DNA of 64,000 nt from Breznakibacter xylanolyticus. GTDB lineage: Bacteria > Bacteroidota > Bacteroidia > Bacteroidales > Marinilabiliaceae. Location of the stretch: NCBI RefSeq assembly GCF_003254275.1, contig NZ_QKZK01000002.1, positions 124,001-188,000 on the forward strand, read 5' to 3'. Made by a program: the position numbers and the translations under genes. The notes beneath the pieces were generated by a model that searched no databases, had not been told where the DNA came from, and worked only from the letters and a program-made list of their open reading frames with translations. Positions 16,376 through 24,770 of this stretch are shown piece by piece (the first letter of the stretch is position 1; each line of letters begins with the position of its first letter).

Positions 16376-17446
16376 ATGAACCACAAGGAACGAGTCATGG
16401 CGGCTCTTAACAGAGACCCAAATCTCGACAGGGTTCCCTTATTTTACTGGGACGTGCCGGAATTTGGTGAAAAAATGATGTCGCATTTAGGCTTGAAAAC
16501 AAGGGATGAATTACTTGAATATTTAGATGTTGATTTCAGATGGGTTGAACCCAAATACATCGGCCCCAAGTTAATTAGCTCAAGCACAAAAAAAGACATA
16601 TGGGGAGTCGGTTACAGCCGCATCAAGCATGGTGAATATGAATTTTGGGAAGCCGATCAGTTTCCTTTGGCCGGCATCACCGACCTGGCAGCACTTGAAA
16701 AATATCCCTGGCCCACCACCGATTTATTCGACTTCAAATCGCTGGATGCACAACTAAAGAAATACCGGCAATATGCCATCATGACAGCTCCGGGCTATTC
16801 TTCACCCGGCCTGTTCCGCATCATTCAACGATTAATTGGGCGCGAAACATTTTTAGATGTAATGGTGTATCACCCCAAATTCTTCAACGAAATAGTGCAC
16901 CGCATCACTGCTTTCTATGTCGATTTTGTTGAAAAAATGTTTGAAGTCGCCGGCAAACGCATCGACTTCCTTCGCATAGCCGATGATTTTGGATCCCACG
17001 AAGGGCTGATGATTAGCCACGAACATTGGGAGACCTTGTGCCGACCGGCTTTTGAACAAATCGTGGCCATTGCACGCAAACACGGTGCCCACTTTTACAT
17101 GCACAGTTGCGGCAGTGTGCGTAAACTCATTCCTGAGTTTATTGCTATTGGTGCCGATGTGCTCGACCCCATTCAAACGCGTATGACCGGGATGTCCCCC
17201 GAAGGTCTTAAAAAAGATTTCGGCCATTACATCTGTTTCTCGGGAGCCCTCGATGAAGAATTACTGCTTCGACAGGGCACTCCCCACGAAGTGCGACAGG
17301 GCGTCAATGAACTGCTCGAAACCATGGCTCCCGGAGGAGGCTTCATCTTAGGGCCATCGCATAAACTAAAGGTCGAAACCCCCATCGAGAATGTCATCGA
17401 GATGTACAAAGCAGCTCATGAATGGAAATATCCGATTCCGGTATAA
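16376..17446 (+). CDS. Uroporphyrinogen decarboxylase-family protein, methyltransferase-like
   Basis: A 356-residue TIM-barrel protein of the URO-D superfamily. It opens with NHKERVMAALNRDPNLDRVP, the signature start of the methylcobamide:CoM methyltransferase-like branch rather than of HemE. An H-S-C motif at residues 243-245 (MHSCGSVRKL) matches the zinc-binding His-x-Cys of MtaA/CmuA-type enzymes. True HemE would show conserved substrate-binding Arg and Asp near the N-terminus, which I do not see. A role in demethylation or methyl transfer via a corrinoid is possible, but no corrinoid protein is adjacent. Single gene with its own promoter and terminator. Confidence 0.75.
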   Translation: MNHKERVMAALNRDPNLDRVPLFYWDVPEFGEKMMSHLGLKTRDELLEYLDVDFRWVEPKYIGPKLISSSTKKDIWGVGYSRIKHGEYEFWEADQFPLAGITDLAALEKYPWPTTDLFDFKSLDAQLKKYRQYAIMTAPGYSSPGLFRIIQRLIGRETFLDVMVYHPKFFNEIVHRITAFYVDFVEKMFEVAGKRIDFLRIADDFGSHEGLMISHEHWETLCRPAFEQIVAIARKHGAHFYMHSCGSVRKLIPEFIAIGADVLDPIQTRMTGMSPEGLKKDFGHYICFSGALDEELLLRQGTPHEVRQGVNELLETMAPGGGFILGPSHKLKVETPIENVIEMYKAAHEWKYPIPV

Positions 17447-17493
17447 TAAAAGACAAGCTCTGAAACCATAAAAAAAGAGAGACTTTAAAAATC

Positions 17494-17530
17494 AAAAAAG
17501 GTGCTTCAATCTAAATGAAGCACCTTTTTT
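17494..17530. terminator. Bidirectional terminator
   Basis: A-run, AGGTGCTTCA, short loop, TGAAGCACCT, then T-run. It serves the URO-D-family gene (+) and the outer membrane protein gene (-). Confidence 0.9.
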
Positions 17531-17552
17531 ATATCCTTGCAACAAGGGAAAA

Positions 17553-18812
17553 TTACTCAAACTTCGATTTAAAGAACCAAGTCTCAGAGAGCAACATCCC
17601 AATTTTTACTGTATTCACCTGTTCCTGAATCAGACCGGCCGACTGGGTTCCTAACAATTTATATTCGTACCCCAAATGAATGGCATTACGCACATTGCGC
17701 ATAGGAATAGAAATACCGGCTGAAAAACCCCGCTCAACAATATCATTCCCGCTGATATTCAAATAAGTGTTTCGATAAAAGAGTCCTGCCCGATATTTCA
17801 TGCGATAAAAAACCGATTGAAAGGCGTTTTTCTGTGGTGCGTATTCCAAACCGGCATTCACCCCATAACTATCGGTATACTTAGCATAGCGCATATCTTT
17901 ATCGACATCCGACCATTGGCCAAACAAACCATCTACAGCCAGAGTCCAGGTATTGTTGTATCGATAAGCGAATCCTAAACCGCCACCAACAGGCAACTGA
18001 TAATCCGCAGCACGATCGTCTTTATTTACATACTGCTCACCACCCGAACTGGCAATCATCTGATTATAACTCGTCGCAAGCGTAGTTTTGGCATTTGCCA
18101 CAAGCCCCAACATCAGTGTGTTCTTTGTGTCGATGTCCAACTGATACTGAAGCCCTCCCGAGAAATAGAAATTACTCAAATGATAGGTTCGTTCATTGCT
18201 GATATCTTGCCCACTAATGCTTGAAAACTGACTTGTTTCGGTTGACACCAATTGCCCCCACAACAAAGAGGTTTCAATCCCCACCGAAAGACCCTTGGCC
18301 AAACGAAAACCGTTGCTCAACTGTAAACGCGTTACCCCTCCGGAGCCTTTATATTGATTACTATAAGTTGAAAAACTTCCATGAATGTCATTGGTCGATG
18401 ATACCGTGTAACCGATATGCGAATACGTATTGAGGCCAAAGGCACACCCCCACCACGGCTTGATGCGGAAGGCAAACGAAACGGCATCAAAGTTGGCATC
18501 CGAAGCATTTTGAGTCGAAGCCGAAGTACCATAACGACTCATGTACCCCCCCAACTGGGCATTCATCAAAAATGCTAACGTGTCGATGCCCGTTAGCGAT
18601 GCGGGATTCAATAAGTTAATGCGGTTTTGCGACGGCAGGGCAAAACCGGCTCCCCCCATCGACATGGCAGCCACATCACCACCGGGATTAATGGTTCCCA
18701 CCCCAAACATGGAATAAGGCGACCCGGTTTGATGCTGCCCCGTCACGCTGATTCCCATCATCATCATCATTACCCCTACAATGGCTGATTGAATTTTATT
18801 TATCGAATTCAT
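17553..18812 (-). CDS. Outer membrane beta-barrel protein (FadL/OmpP1-like)
   Basis: A 419-residue protein with a signal peptide ending SVTGQ. The N-terminus of the mature protein (SPYSMFGVGTINPGGDVAAM, then SMGGAGFALP and INLLNPASLTGI) is the pattern of Bacteroidota FadL/OmpP1-type barrels. The rest is alternating amphipathic strands, and it ends in a Phe-rich strand. It may bring hydrophobic compounds across the outer membrane. The ATG at 18812 starts the signal; the frame's TTG five codons upstream is not needed. It lies downstream of the DUF4270 lipoprotein on the same strand, 91 bp away, a pairing common in this phylum. Confidence 0.75.
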   Translation of the reverse strand: MNSINKIQSAIVGVMMMMMGISVTGQHQTGSPYSMFGVGTINPGGDVAAMSMGGAGFALPSQNRINLLNPASLTGIDTLAFLMNAQLGGYMSRYGTSASTQNASDANFDAVSFAFRIKPWWGCAFGLNTYSHIGYTVSSTNDIHGSFSTYSNQYKGSGGVTRLQLSNGFRLAKGLSVGIETSLLWGQLVSTETSQFSSISGQDISNERTYHLSNFYFSGGLQYQLDIDTKNTLMLGLVANAKTTLATSYNQMIASSGGEQYVNKDDRAADYQLPVGGGLGFAYRYNNTWTLAVDGLFGQWSDVDKDMRYAKYTDSYGVNAGLEYAPQKNAFQSVFYRMKYRAGLFYRNTYLNISGNDIVERGFSAGISIPMRNVRNAIHLGYEYKLLGTQSAGLIQEQVNTVKIGMLLSETWFFKSKFE

Positions 18813-18903
18813 CTGAATTAACGTCAATTACTTAAGTTCAAAAATCATCATTACACACCAATACTTATCGTTGCAGCAATTAGAGCCTGACTCACACCAA
18901 CCA

Positions 18904-20283
18904 TTAACGCCGCTCTTGGTCGTAACTATAATAAAACAGTTTTATAAACGAACGACTGTTTCGCCCTAATGACCCGCCAGCAAATGCAATTCCGTCGACG
19001 GAACTGTTAAATGATTCAGAAGGAATGGTCAGTACCAGTCCATAATCCTTATAATACTCATAATTGGCAAGCATGGTATTTAAATATGAGGTCACATCGT
19101 AAGAATAATAGGTATTGACATTCTCAGCTCCATCCTTCACCAGGTTGCCGGTTAATGTTTTTTTGTTGGCATCAGTATAATATTGTTCTACCCCATTCAC
19201 CTTATTGAGCAGACCAATTGAGATGGCCGATGGTAAATTATTCAATTCATAGGTTCCCTCCGCCGGACGAACATACAGAACCGCTTTCACAAAACGCCCC
19301 ATGTCTTTAAATGCCACCAAACGCTCCAAATAAGGGATATCCACACGAGTTTGAAAACCTGTACCAGCATGCGTCAAGCTCATGCCAAGATTGTCGGCCT
19401 CGTCCAATCGATTCAGCTCAGTCCACTCACCCGATTCAATTTTTCCTGCCAATTGGCTATTTTCCAATTCAAGGTCGATGTGATTAAATTGATATGAGGT
19501 GCCTTTGAGAGTAATACGACGACTGATTTCCTGTATTTCACTTCCCACCTTGTGTGAATAAACCTTGATGTACCCAAGCGTATCAGACATAGAGAAACCC
19601 AACAGAGCTTTGTTATCAGGATGATCGCCCTTCAACACAAACCCTTTAAAAATATCATCTATTGTAGTTCCTTCAGTAGGTTTCGTATTGATAAACGACC
19701 AGACTTCCTGTCCCAGGTCATCCGAAAGACGAAACTCAACGATTTTTTTCCCAACATTGGGTTGAGGCCAAAAAGCGTGAGAACCAACCGGATCGGTATC
19801 ATGCGTAAAGCTCTGATTATTGAAATAATAATTGGTTCTATCGGCATTCTTCGACTCAAACATTTCATTCATGCGATAAACATCAAGTATAAAAGGCTGC
19901 ATGGTATCACCTTTGCAATAGCCCGAATATTTAAGCACCATGGTCAACGAATCGAAAATCTCTTTTTCATCGGGGATGCCCGCCGAATAAGTCATGGCCA
20001 TATATGAATGCGCCGAAGAAGTTCCCACCCCGGGCTGCAGATGTGTTCCCACCAATGCCACACCCATGCCTGATGTTTGTATCGAATCGACCCGAATGGT
20101 CGAAAAGCGAATCGACACAGAATCAATCATCTCAGCATAAGTAGAGGACTCAATAAACTGTCCACCCACATCCACGCCATCCTGATCACCGGAACTGCAA
20201 CCGAATCCGCCAGTCATCATCAAACCGGACAGGAAAACACCTGCGAAAACCTCAAGCCACTTTTTTCTCATATACATCTTCAT
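18904..20283 (-). CDS. DUF4270 family lipoprotein
   Basis: A 459-residue lipoprotein with the lipobox GGFGC (cysteine near residue 29). The mature part starts with a short SSGDQDGVDVGGQFIE linker, then IDSVSIRFSTIRVDSIQTSG and VALVGTHLQPGVGTSSAHSY, which match the start of DUF4270 proteins. The end motif DGIAFAGGSLGRNSRSFIKL also fits. The family is common in Bacteroidota; its role is unknown, probably surface-exposed. The gene precedes a FadL-like barrel gene. ATGs at codons 1, 3 and 5 are all plausible starts. Confidence 0.75.
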   Translation of the reverse strand: MKMYMRKKWLEVFAGVFLSGLMMTGGFGCSSGDQDGVDVGGQFIESSTYAEMIDSVSIRFSTIRVDSIQTSGMGVALVGTHLQPGVGTSSAHSYMAMTYSAGIPDEKEIFDSLTMVLKYSGYCKGDTMQPFILDVYRMNEMFESKNADRTNYYFNNQSFTHDTDPVGSHAFWPQPNVGKKIVEFRLSDDLGQEVWSFINTKPTEGTTIDDIFKGFVLKGDHPDNKALLGFSMSDTLGYIKVYSHKVGSEIQEISRRITLKGTSYQFNHIDLELENSQLAGKIESGEWTELNRLDEADNLGMSLTHAGTGFQTRVDIPYLERLVAFKDMGRFVKAVLYVRPAEGTYELNNLPSAISIGLLNKVNGVEQYYTDANKKTLTGNLVKDGAENVNTYYSYDVTSYLNTMLANYEYYKDYGLVLTIPSESFNSSVDGIAFAGGSLGRNSRSFIKLFYYSYDQERR

Positions 20284-20469
20284 TCAATAATTTGCTTCAA
20301 TAAAATTCAAAACTACGCTGATGGGGCGAAACTGCGAATTTTTTTCAATCAATCGGGTATTTGCTTCTATAAAAAACTGTATTTTTATCAAAATTTCTGC
20401 AAGGTAGTTATTATCGGTTGAAATGCGTCGTTTGCCCCTTAAAAATTGGGATTTCATTGAATAGATACC

Positions 20470-20498
20470 TTGCTGACATCAACATCGTTTTATATTTG
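20470..20498 (+). promoter_or_regulatory. Probable promoter of the kelch lipoprotein gene
   Basis: TTG at 20470-20472, an 18-bp spacer, then TATATTTG at 20491-20498, a perfect TAnnTTTG. The ATG follows 25 bp later. Confidence 0.6.
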
Positions 20499-20523
20499 CT
20501 TAAACCATTATAATTATTTAAAA

Positions 20524-21564
20524 ATGAATGCAAAAAGTTGGATAAAATGGCCTTTAATGGCGCTCTTACTTTCCTTGACCATGACCGCATGTAGCGACGA
20601 TGACGAAGAAGAACTGGTGGGAAACTGGACTAAATACGACACCTTTACCGGAGCTCCTCGCAGCGGTGCCGTTGTATTTGTGATCAACGAAGAAGTATAC
20701 ATGGGGCTCGGTTACAACAGCGAAGAAACCAAACGTTATCAGGATTTTTATAAATATAACGTCAACAAAAAAGAATGGACTAAACTGAAAGATTTCCCGG
20801 GTGTAGGTCGCAACAAAGCTGTCGCGTTTGCGGTGGATGGCAAAGGTGTAGTCGGTTCGGGTTTTGATGGAAAAAACAAATGTAAAGACTTCTGGGTCTA
20901 CAATCCGGCCACCGACGAATGGACAGAAACCAACGAATTCCCCGGAGATGCGCGCTATGGTGCTGTGGCTTTCGCAATTGGCGACAAAGGTTATGTAGGA
21001 ACCGGATACACTGAAGATGGTGCAAAAAAAGATTTCTACCAATTTAACCCGGCTGACAACTCATGGGTGGCCATCCCTGAAATCCCCGGTGACAAACGAC
21101 GCGATGCCACTGCATTTGTAATCAATGACAAAGCCTATGTGGTATGCGGATCGAACAATTCCACCGTATCCAAGCAGCTATATGTATTTGACCCATCGCT
21201 TTTGGGTGGAACTGGATCGCCATGGACTGAGAAACGTAAAATCTATAACGTCAGCGACGAGAGTTATGATGATGACTACTCAACCATCATCGGCACCAAT
21301 AAAGTATCGTTTGTCATGGGAGGCTTGGGCTATGTGACCACCGGCGGCAGCGGCACACCCGGTAAAATCACTTGGGAGTACAACCCACTCACCGATCTTT
21401 GGACTGAAAGAACCAACTTTGAAGGTGTTGCCCGCAACGAAGCCATTGCATTTACCGTTGGTGACAAAGGTTATGTTGGTCTGGGTAAAACATCATCTCT
21501 CGACCTGGACGATATCTTTGTGTTCGACCCCACAGCTGAAGTTGACGAAAACGACAACGATTGA
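20524..21564 (+). CDS. Kelch-repeat lipoprotein
   Basis: A 346-residue lipoprotein: signal with lipobox MTAC, then an acidic linker SDDDEEE. The mature part has about six kelch-type blades with repeating units such as GAVVFVINEEVYMGLGY, GAVAFAIGDKGYVGTGY and EAIAFTVGDKGYVGLGK, each followed by a W-containing strand. This predicts a beta-propeller, probably on the cell surface and binding a partner or glycan. Start ATG at 20524 lies just after a good promoter; an in-frame upstream TTG overlaps the promoter. A bidirectional terminator follows. Confidence 0.85.
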   Translation: MNAKSWIKWPLMALLLSLTMTACSDDDEEELVGNWTKYDTFTGAPRSGAVVFVINEEVYMGLGYNSEETKRYQDFYKYNVNKKEWTKLKDFPGVGRNKAVAFAVDGKGVVGSGFDGKNKCKDFWVYNPATDEWTETNEFPGDARYGAVAFAIGDKGYVGTGYTEDGAKKDFYQFNPADNSWVAIPEIPGDKRRDATAFVINDKAYVVCGSNNSTVSKQLYVFDPSLLGGTGSPWTEKRKIYNVSDESYDDDYSTIIGTNKVSFVMGGLGYVTTGGSGTPGKITWEYNPLTDLWTERTNFEGVARNEAIAFTVGDKGYVGLGKTSSLDLDDIFVFDPTAEVDENDND

Positions 21565-21583
21565 TCTCAATCAAATAATTCTA

Positions 21584-21620
21584 TAAAAAAAGGCAGATTA
21601 AAAATCTGCCTTTTTTTTTT
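21584..21620. terminator. Bidirectional terminator
   Basis: A-run, AGGCAGATT, AAA loop, AATCTGCCT, then ten T. It lies between the kelch gene (+) and the LytTR regulator (-). Confidence 0.9.
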
Positions 21621-21643
21621 GCGTTTCAGCCCCGCATCACTTC

Positions 21644-22381
21644 TTACTTTTGCCCCTCAAACAGATGCGCCTGCACAGCATCACGATAGGATTTGCCAAT
21701 AGGAATAGGCTCCTTCACCCCTTCCAAAATCAACATATTCCCATACAACGATTTCACATGCTGCGAATTGACAATATATGACTTGTGAACACGGATAAAA
21801 CGGTTCTGTGGCAAAGTGTTTTCGAGATTGCGCAACGACTCAAGCGTAATGATCTTTTCATTTTTACAAAAAAATGAAACATACTCCCGAAGTCCCTCAA
21901 TGTACACGATGTTTTCGTAACGAATCCGGTGCACCTTATGATCGGCTTTAATGGCAATGAACTGATCTAAGTCAGTTCCTGAATCGCCTCCCGCAACAAC
22001 TGACGCAGAAGCTGCAGCCTCTTTAAGCATACGGTCGTTTACCTTGTTAATGGTTTGCACAAAACGCTCAAACGAAAAAGGCTTGAGCAAATAATCCAAC
22101 ACATCCAATTGATAACCTTCAATGGCGTATTCCTGATAAGCAGTGGTAAACACCACCAGAGGTTTACGCGTGAGTGACTTCAAAAAATCAACTCCGCTGA
22201 TATCAGGCATCTGAATATCGAGAAACAACACATCACAGCCACCGGTTTGAATGGCCGACAAGGCGCTCACCGGGGAAGCAAAACTGCCCACCAACTCCAA
22301 ATCGGGAAACTTACTAATGTAATCCTGCAACAGAGCACGGGCAGGAAACTCATCATCCACAACAATACATTTCATTTTCAT
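21644..22381 (-). CDS. LytTR-family response regulator
   Basis: A 245-residue two-component regulator. The receiver domain (residues 1-115) has acidic residues DDE near 9-11, the phosphoacceptor Asp55 in FLDIQMP, and Lys in LLKPFSF. A LytTR DNA-binding domain (about 140-240) shows IKADHKVHRIRYENIVYIEG and NRFIRVHKSYIVN. It would bind repeated sites upstream of target genes when phosphorylated. The partner kinase gene lies upstream on the same strand, 391 bp away. ATGs at codons 1 and 3 are both possible. Confidence 0.92.
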   Translation of the reverse strand: MKMKCIVVDDEFPARALLQDYISKFPDLELVGSFASPVSALSAIQTGGCDVLFLDIQMPDISGVDFLKSLTRKPLVVFTTAYQEYAIEGYQLDVLDYLLKPFSFERFVQTINKVNDRMLKEAAASASVVAGGDSGTDLDQFIAIKADHKVHRIRYENIVYIEGLREYVSFFCKNEKIITLESLRNLENTLPQNRFIRVHKSYIVNSQHVKSLYGNMLILEGVKEPIPIGKSYRDAVQAHLFEGQK

Positions 22382-22772
22382 ATGATTATAATTTGTTTTT
22401 CATTGGCCATATGGAACTCGCCAATAGTCATCCTTGAGCGTGAGCAAGGCTTGCTATGGGCTCGTTTCATGTGTTTAAAAAAGCATTAACACTTGATTAT
22501 CATGACACAAGGAAAAGAAGAGGTTTAATCATCTACCTAAATGTCGCTTGGTGACCGTCATGATTGTTTCATGTATAATTAATTATAGCCCCCTCATCCC
22601 CCCAAAAGGGAAATCGAAGCTGTTTCGTTTAATCCCATTTCACGACTGGACATTTTGCGCTAATGAATTTTTACATTTCAATAATTCTGCACATCGGCGA
22701 ATCATTATACACCTGCGTGTCGGAGTGTTAGTGATGCCCCATTTCATTCAATAAAAAAACCATGCACAAACG
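22382..22772. other. Gap between kinase and regulator genes, no gene seen
   Basis: This 391-bp stretch holds a dispersed repeat at 22400-22475 and a second fragment near 22700-22740 (CACCTGCGTGTCGGAGTGTT) that resembles the tail of the 1983-2050 copy. I find no credible frame, RNA gene or clear terminator. Confidence 0.5.
22400..22475. repeat. Dispersed repeat (ATGGAACTCGCCAATA family), copy 2
   Basis: Contains CATTGGCCATATGGAACTCG, then CCAATA and GGGCTCGTTTC, matching 1983-2050 with few differences. Confidence 0.5.
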
Positions 22773-23894
22773 TCACTTCAACTCTAATACCAACTCAACG
22801 CGGTACTCTTTATCTTTACGCTCAATATCCAAACGATGTTTTCCTGGGTACAGGAAATTTAAACGCTTCTTCACATTCTCAATGCCGATTCCCCCCATGG
22901 GATCGACCTGCACGGCCGTAGATGGCAGACTGTTAACCACCACGAAATAAAGCTTGTCGTAAGCCGTGGTGAGCTTCATGTGCATCCACCCGTGACGCAC
23001 GTCCTCAATTTTACTGTGCTTGAAACAGTTTTCAACAAAGGGAATCAGGAGCATCGGCTCAATCTTGAGCATCCGGTCGGCTCCATCCATTTCCATCACA
23101 ATACGAGGTTCGCCTTCAATCTTGATCTTCTGAAAATCGACATAATGATAAATGTAGTCCATCTCACGCCCCAGCGGTACTTTTTTATCCTCCGACTCGT
23201 ATAGCACAAACCGAAGCATGTCTGAGAGTTTCAGAATCATATCGGGAGCCTTTTCGGATCGCAACCTCGACAAGGAATAGATATTATTGAGGGCATTGAA
23301 CAAGAAATGAGGATTGATTTGCGATTTAAGGAACTTCATCTCGGTCATCAAATTTTCAGTCACCAATGCCATCTCACGCTGACGGCGCATCCGCGTTTCG
23401 TTCATCATCCAAAAAATGGTGCTGATAAACAAAATCCCCAAGGCCGACATAAATCCAAAGGCCATGGTTGGCCCCATTAACAGAGGTTTCAACATCAGCC
23501 TTCCTCTCTCTCCGTCGGGCAATGGAGGCACTCCTTCACGCCCCTCCATTCCGTTAAAATGTTCGGGAAACCGCCCCATACGCTCCTTAAATTCATCTAA
23601 CCCAAACCAATGCTCAGTATATTGAAACATTAATGTGGTAATCATCAACAGAGCCAGCGTGATGAGGATATACCCAAGGTATCGGCTTTTAGCAATGTAA
23701 CGGGGCAACAGTACATAAATATTAACATAAAACAACAATGAATTAACCACCAACGCCCGCAACACATAAAACCAAGCCAACGACAAAGTATCAGCACTGG
23801 CAATAGGCACTGAAAAAACCAAAAAACTATATCCCACCCAAATGGCAGCATGGGCCAGGATTTCCATCCACTGATTGAAAACACTCTTATTCAT
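22773..23894 (-). CDS. LytS/YehU-type sensor histidine kinase
   Basis: A 373-residue inner membrane kinase. Four hydrophobic segments span about residues 10-170, with a polar extracytoplasmic loop (FKERMGRFPEHFNGMEGREG). The His-kinase domain carries the phosphoacceptor in INPHFLFNALNN (His196), and a degenerate ATPase domain ends in GGIGIENVKKRLNFLY. This architecture pairs with LytTR regulators; the gene for one lies just downstream. I chose ATG 23894 because a -7 box lies 5 bp upstream; the frame is open 59 codons further but has odd composition there. Confidence 0.9.
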   Translation of the reverse strand: MNKSVFNQWMEILAHAAIWVGYSFLVFSVPIASADTLSLAWFYVLRALVVNSLLFYVNIYVLLPRYIAKSRYLGYILITLALLMITTLMFQYTEHWFGLDEFKERMGRFPEHFNGMEGREGVPPLPDGERGRLMLKPLLMGPTMAFGFMSALGILFISTIFWMMNETRMRRQREMALVTENLMTEMKFLKSQINPHFLFNALNNIYSLSRLRSEKAPDMILKLSDMLRFVLYESEDKKVPLGREMDYIYHYVDFQKIKIEGEPRIVMEMDGADRMLKIEPMLLIPFVENCFKHSKIEDVRHGWMHMKLTTAYDKLYFVVVNSLPSTAVQVDPMGGIGIENVKKRLNFLYPGKHRLDIERKDKEYRVELVLELK

Positions 23895-23898
23895 ACTA

Positions 23899-23906
23899 CA
23901 AAAATA
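23899..23906 (-). promoter_or_regulatory. -7 box immediately before the kinase start
   Basis: On the minus strand TATTTTTG ends 5 bp before the ATG, so the mRNA would be nearly leaderless. Confidence 0.4.
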
Positions 23907-24141
23907 AACGAATGCGGCATGTGGAAAAAAAATATCAATCAAACGCACCATTTCAATAACCAGGCGCAAGATTACGCCAACCAACCTCCCCCCCATACCA
24001 CCGCCACACGAAAAAAACAAACAACACCTCAGAAAGACGAACATCCAAACCCACAACCACCAAGGAATCAAGCAATGACTATCATCAATTAAAAATTAGG
24101 GAAAAGATGAAAAAGATATTTCCATTTTCAAAACAGCATTC

Positions 24142-24149
24142 TATATTTG
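24142..24149 (+). promoter_or_regulatory. -7 box for the acidic-tail protein gene
   Basis: TATATTTG, a perfect TAnnTTTG, about 150 bp before the ATG at 24301, giving a long leader. The rest of the 406-bp gap (23895-24300) shows no gene. Confidence 0.5.
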
Positions 24150-24300
24150 CGACAGGATAGATGCGGTTTATCCCATCGAAAAACAACACTAAAGGGGTGT
24201 TGAAAAGCCCGATTTTTTTTGAAACCTTTCCACTGGAAATCGTTAAAAAGAAAAACAAGCAATCTAAATAAATATCAAAATACTATTTTAATAGGTCAAC

Positions 24301-24702
24301 ATGAACAATAACAAGCCTCGGGTAATTAAGGATTACGAAAAGCTGGATGTAGCTATTCAAGAGAGAATTAAAGAAACCTATCCCAACGGGTACGGAAATG
24401 CGCTGATTTCCATTACCAATAAAGATGGCATGTTAATTAGCGCCCTTCCCTTCGAAACTGAAGACCGCTATTATTTGGTCAAGATGCCCGTGAGAGAAAC
24501 CAAAATCATTGACGAAGAAGATGACTTTGTTGAGGATGTGTTCATTAAAGATAGCGGCAAGCCAGATTTGGATGCTGAATTTAAAGACGAATTTGGCAAC
24601 GACGAAGAGGCCGACGAAGCCGATGACGCTGAAGAAGACTTTGACGATGACGACGATGACGATGTGGCCGTCGAAGAAATCGAAGATGAAGACGAGGATT
24701 AA
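24301..24702 (+). CDS. Conserved protein with a strongly acidic C-terminal tail
   Basis: A 133-residue soluble protein. The first 70 residues form a compact alpha/beta region (KPRVIKDYEKLDVAIQERIK, NGYGNALISITNKDGMLISA). From about residue 85 the chain is almost entirely Asp and Glu, including runs of Asp. I recall the N-terminal pattern as widely conserved in Bacteroidota, but no function is established to my knowledge. The tail could bind basic proteins or metals, or mimic nucleic acid. Own promoter with a long leader; a bidirectional terminator follows. Confidence 0.8.
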   Translation: MNNNKPRVIKDYEKLDVAIQERIKETYPNGYGNALISITNKDGMLISALPFETEDRYYLVKMPVRETKIIDEEDDFVEDVFIKDSGKPDLDAEFKDEFGNDEEADEADDAEEDFDDDDDDDVAVEEIEDEDED

Positions 24703-24722
24703 TTCTCGGATATGATACCCAA

Positions 24723-24752
24723 CAAAAAACCATCGCAACAGATGGTTTTTTT
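24723..24752. terminator. Bidirectional terminator
   Basis: A-run, AACCATC, GCAACA loop, GATGGTT, then T-run, between the acidic protein gene and the antiporter gene. Confidence 0.85.
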
Positions 24753-24770
24753 GTTTTTATAGTTTCGGAC

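Noticed and set aside
16376-17446. Assignment as HemE (uroporphyrinogen decarboxylase proper)
   Set aside because: The N-terminal pattern and the H-x-C motif fit the methyltransferase-like branch better, and no haem gene is nearby.
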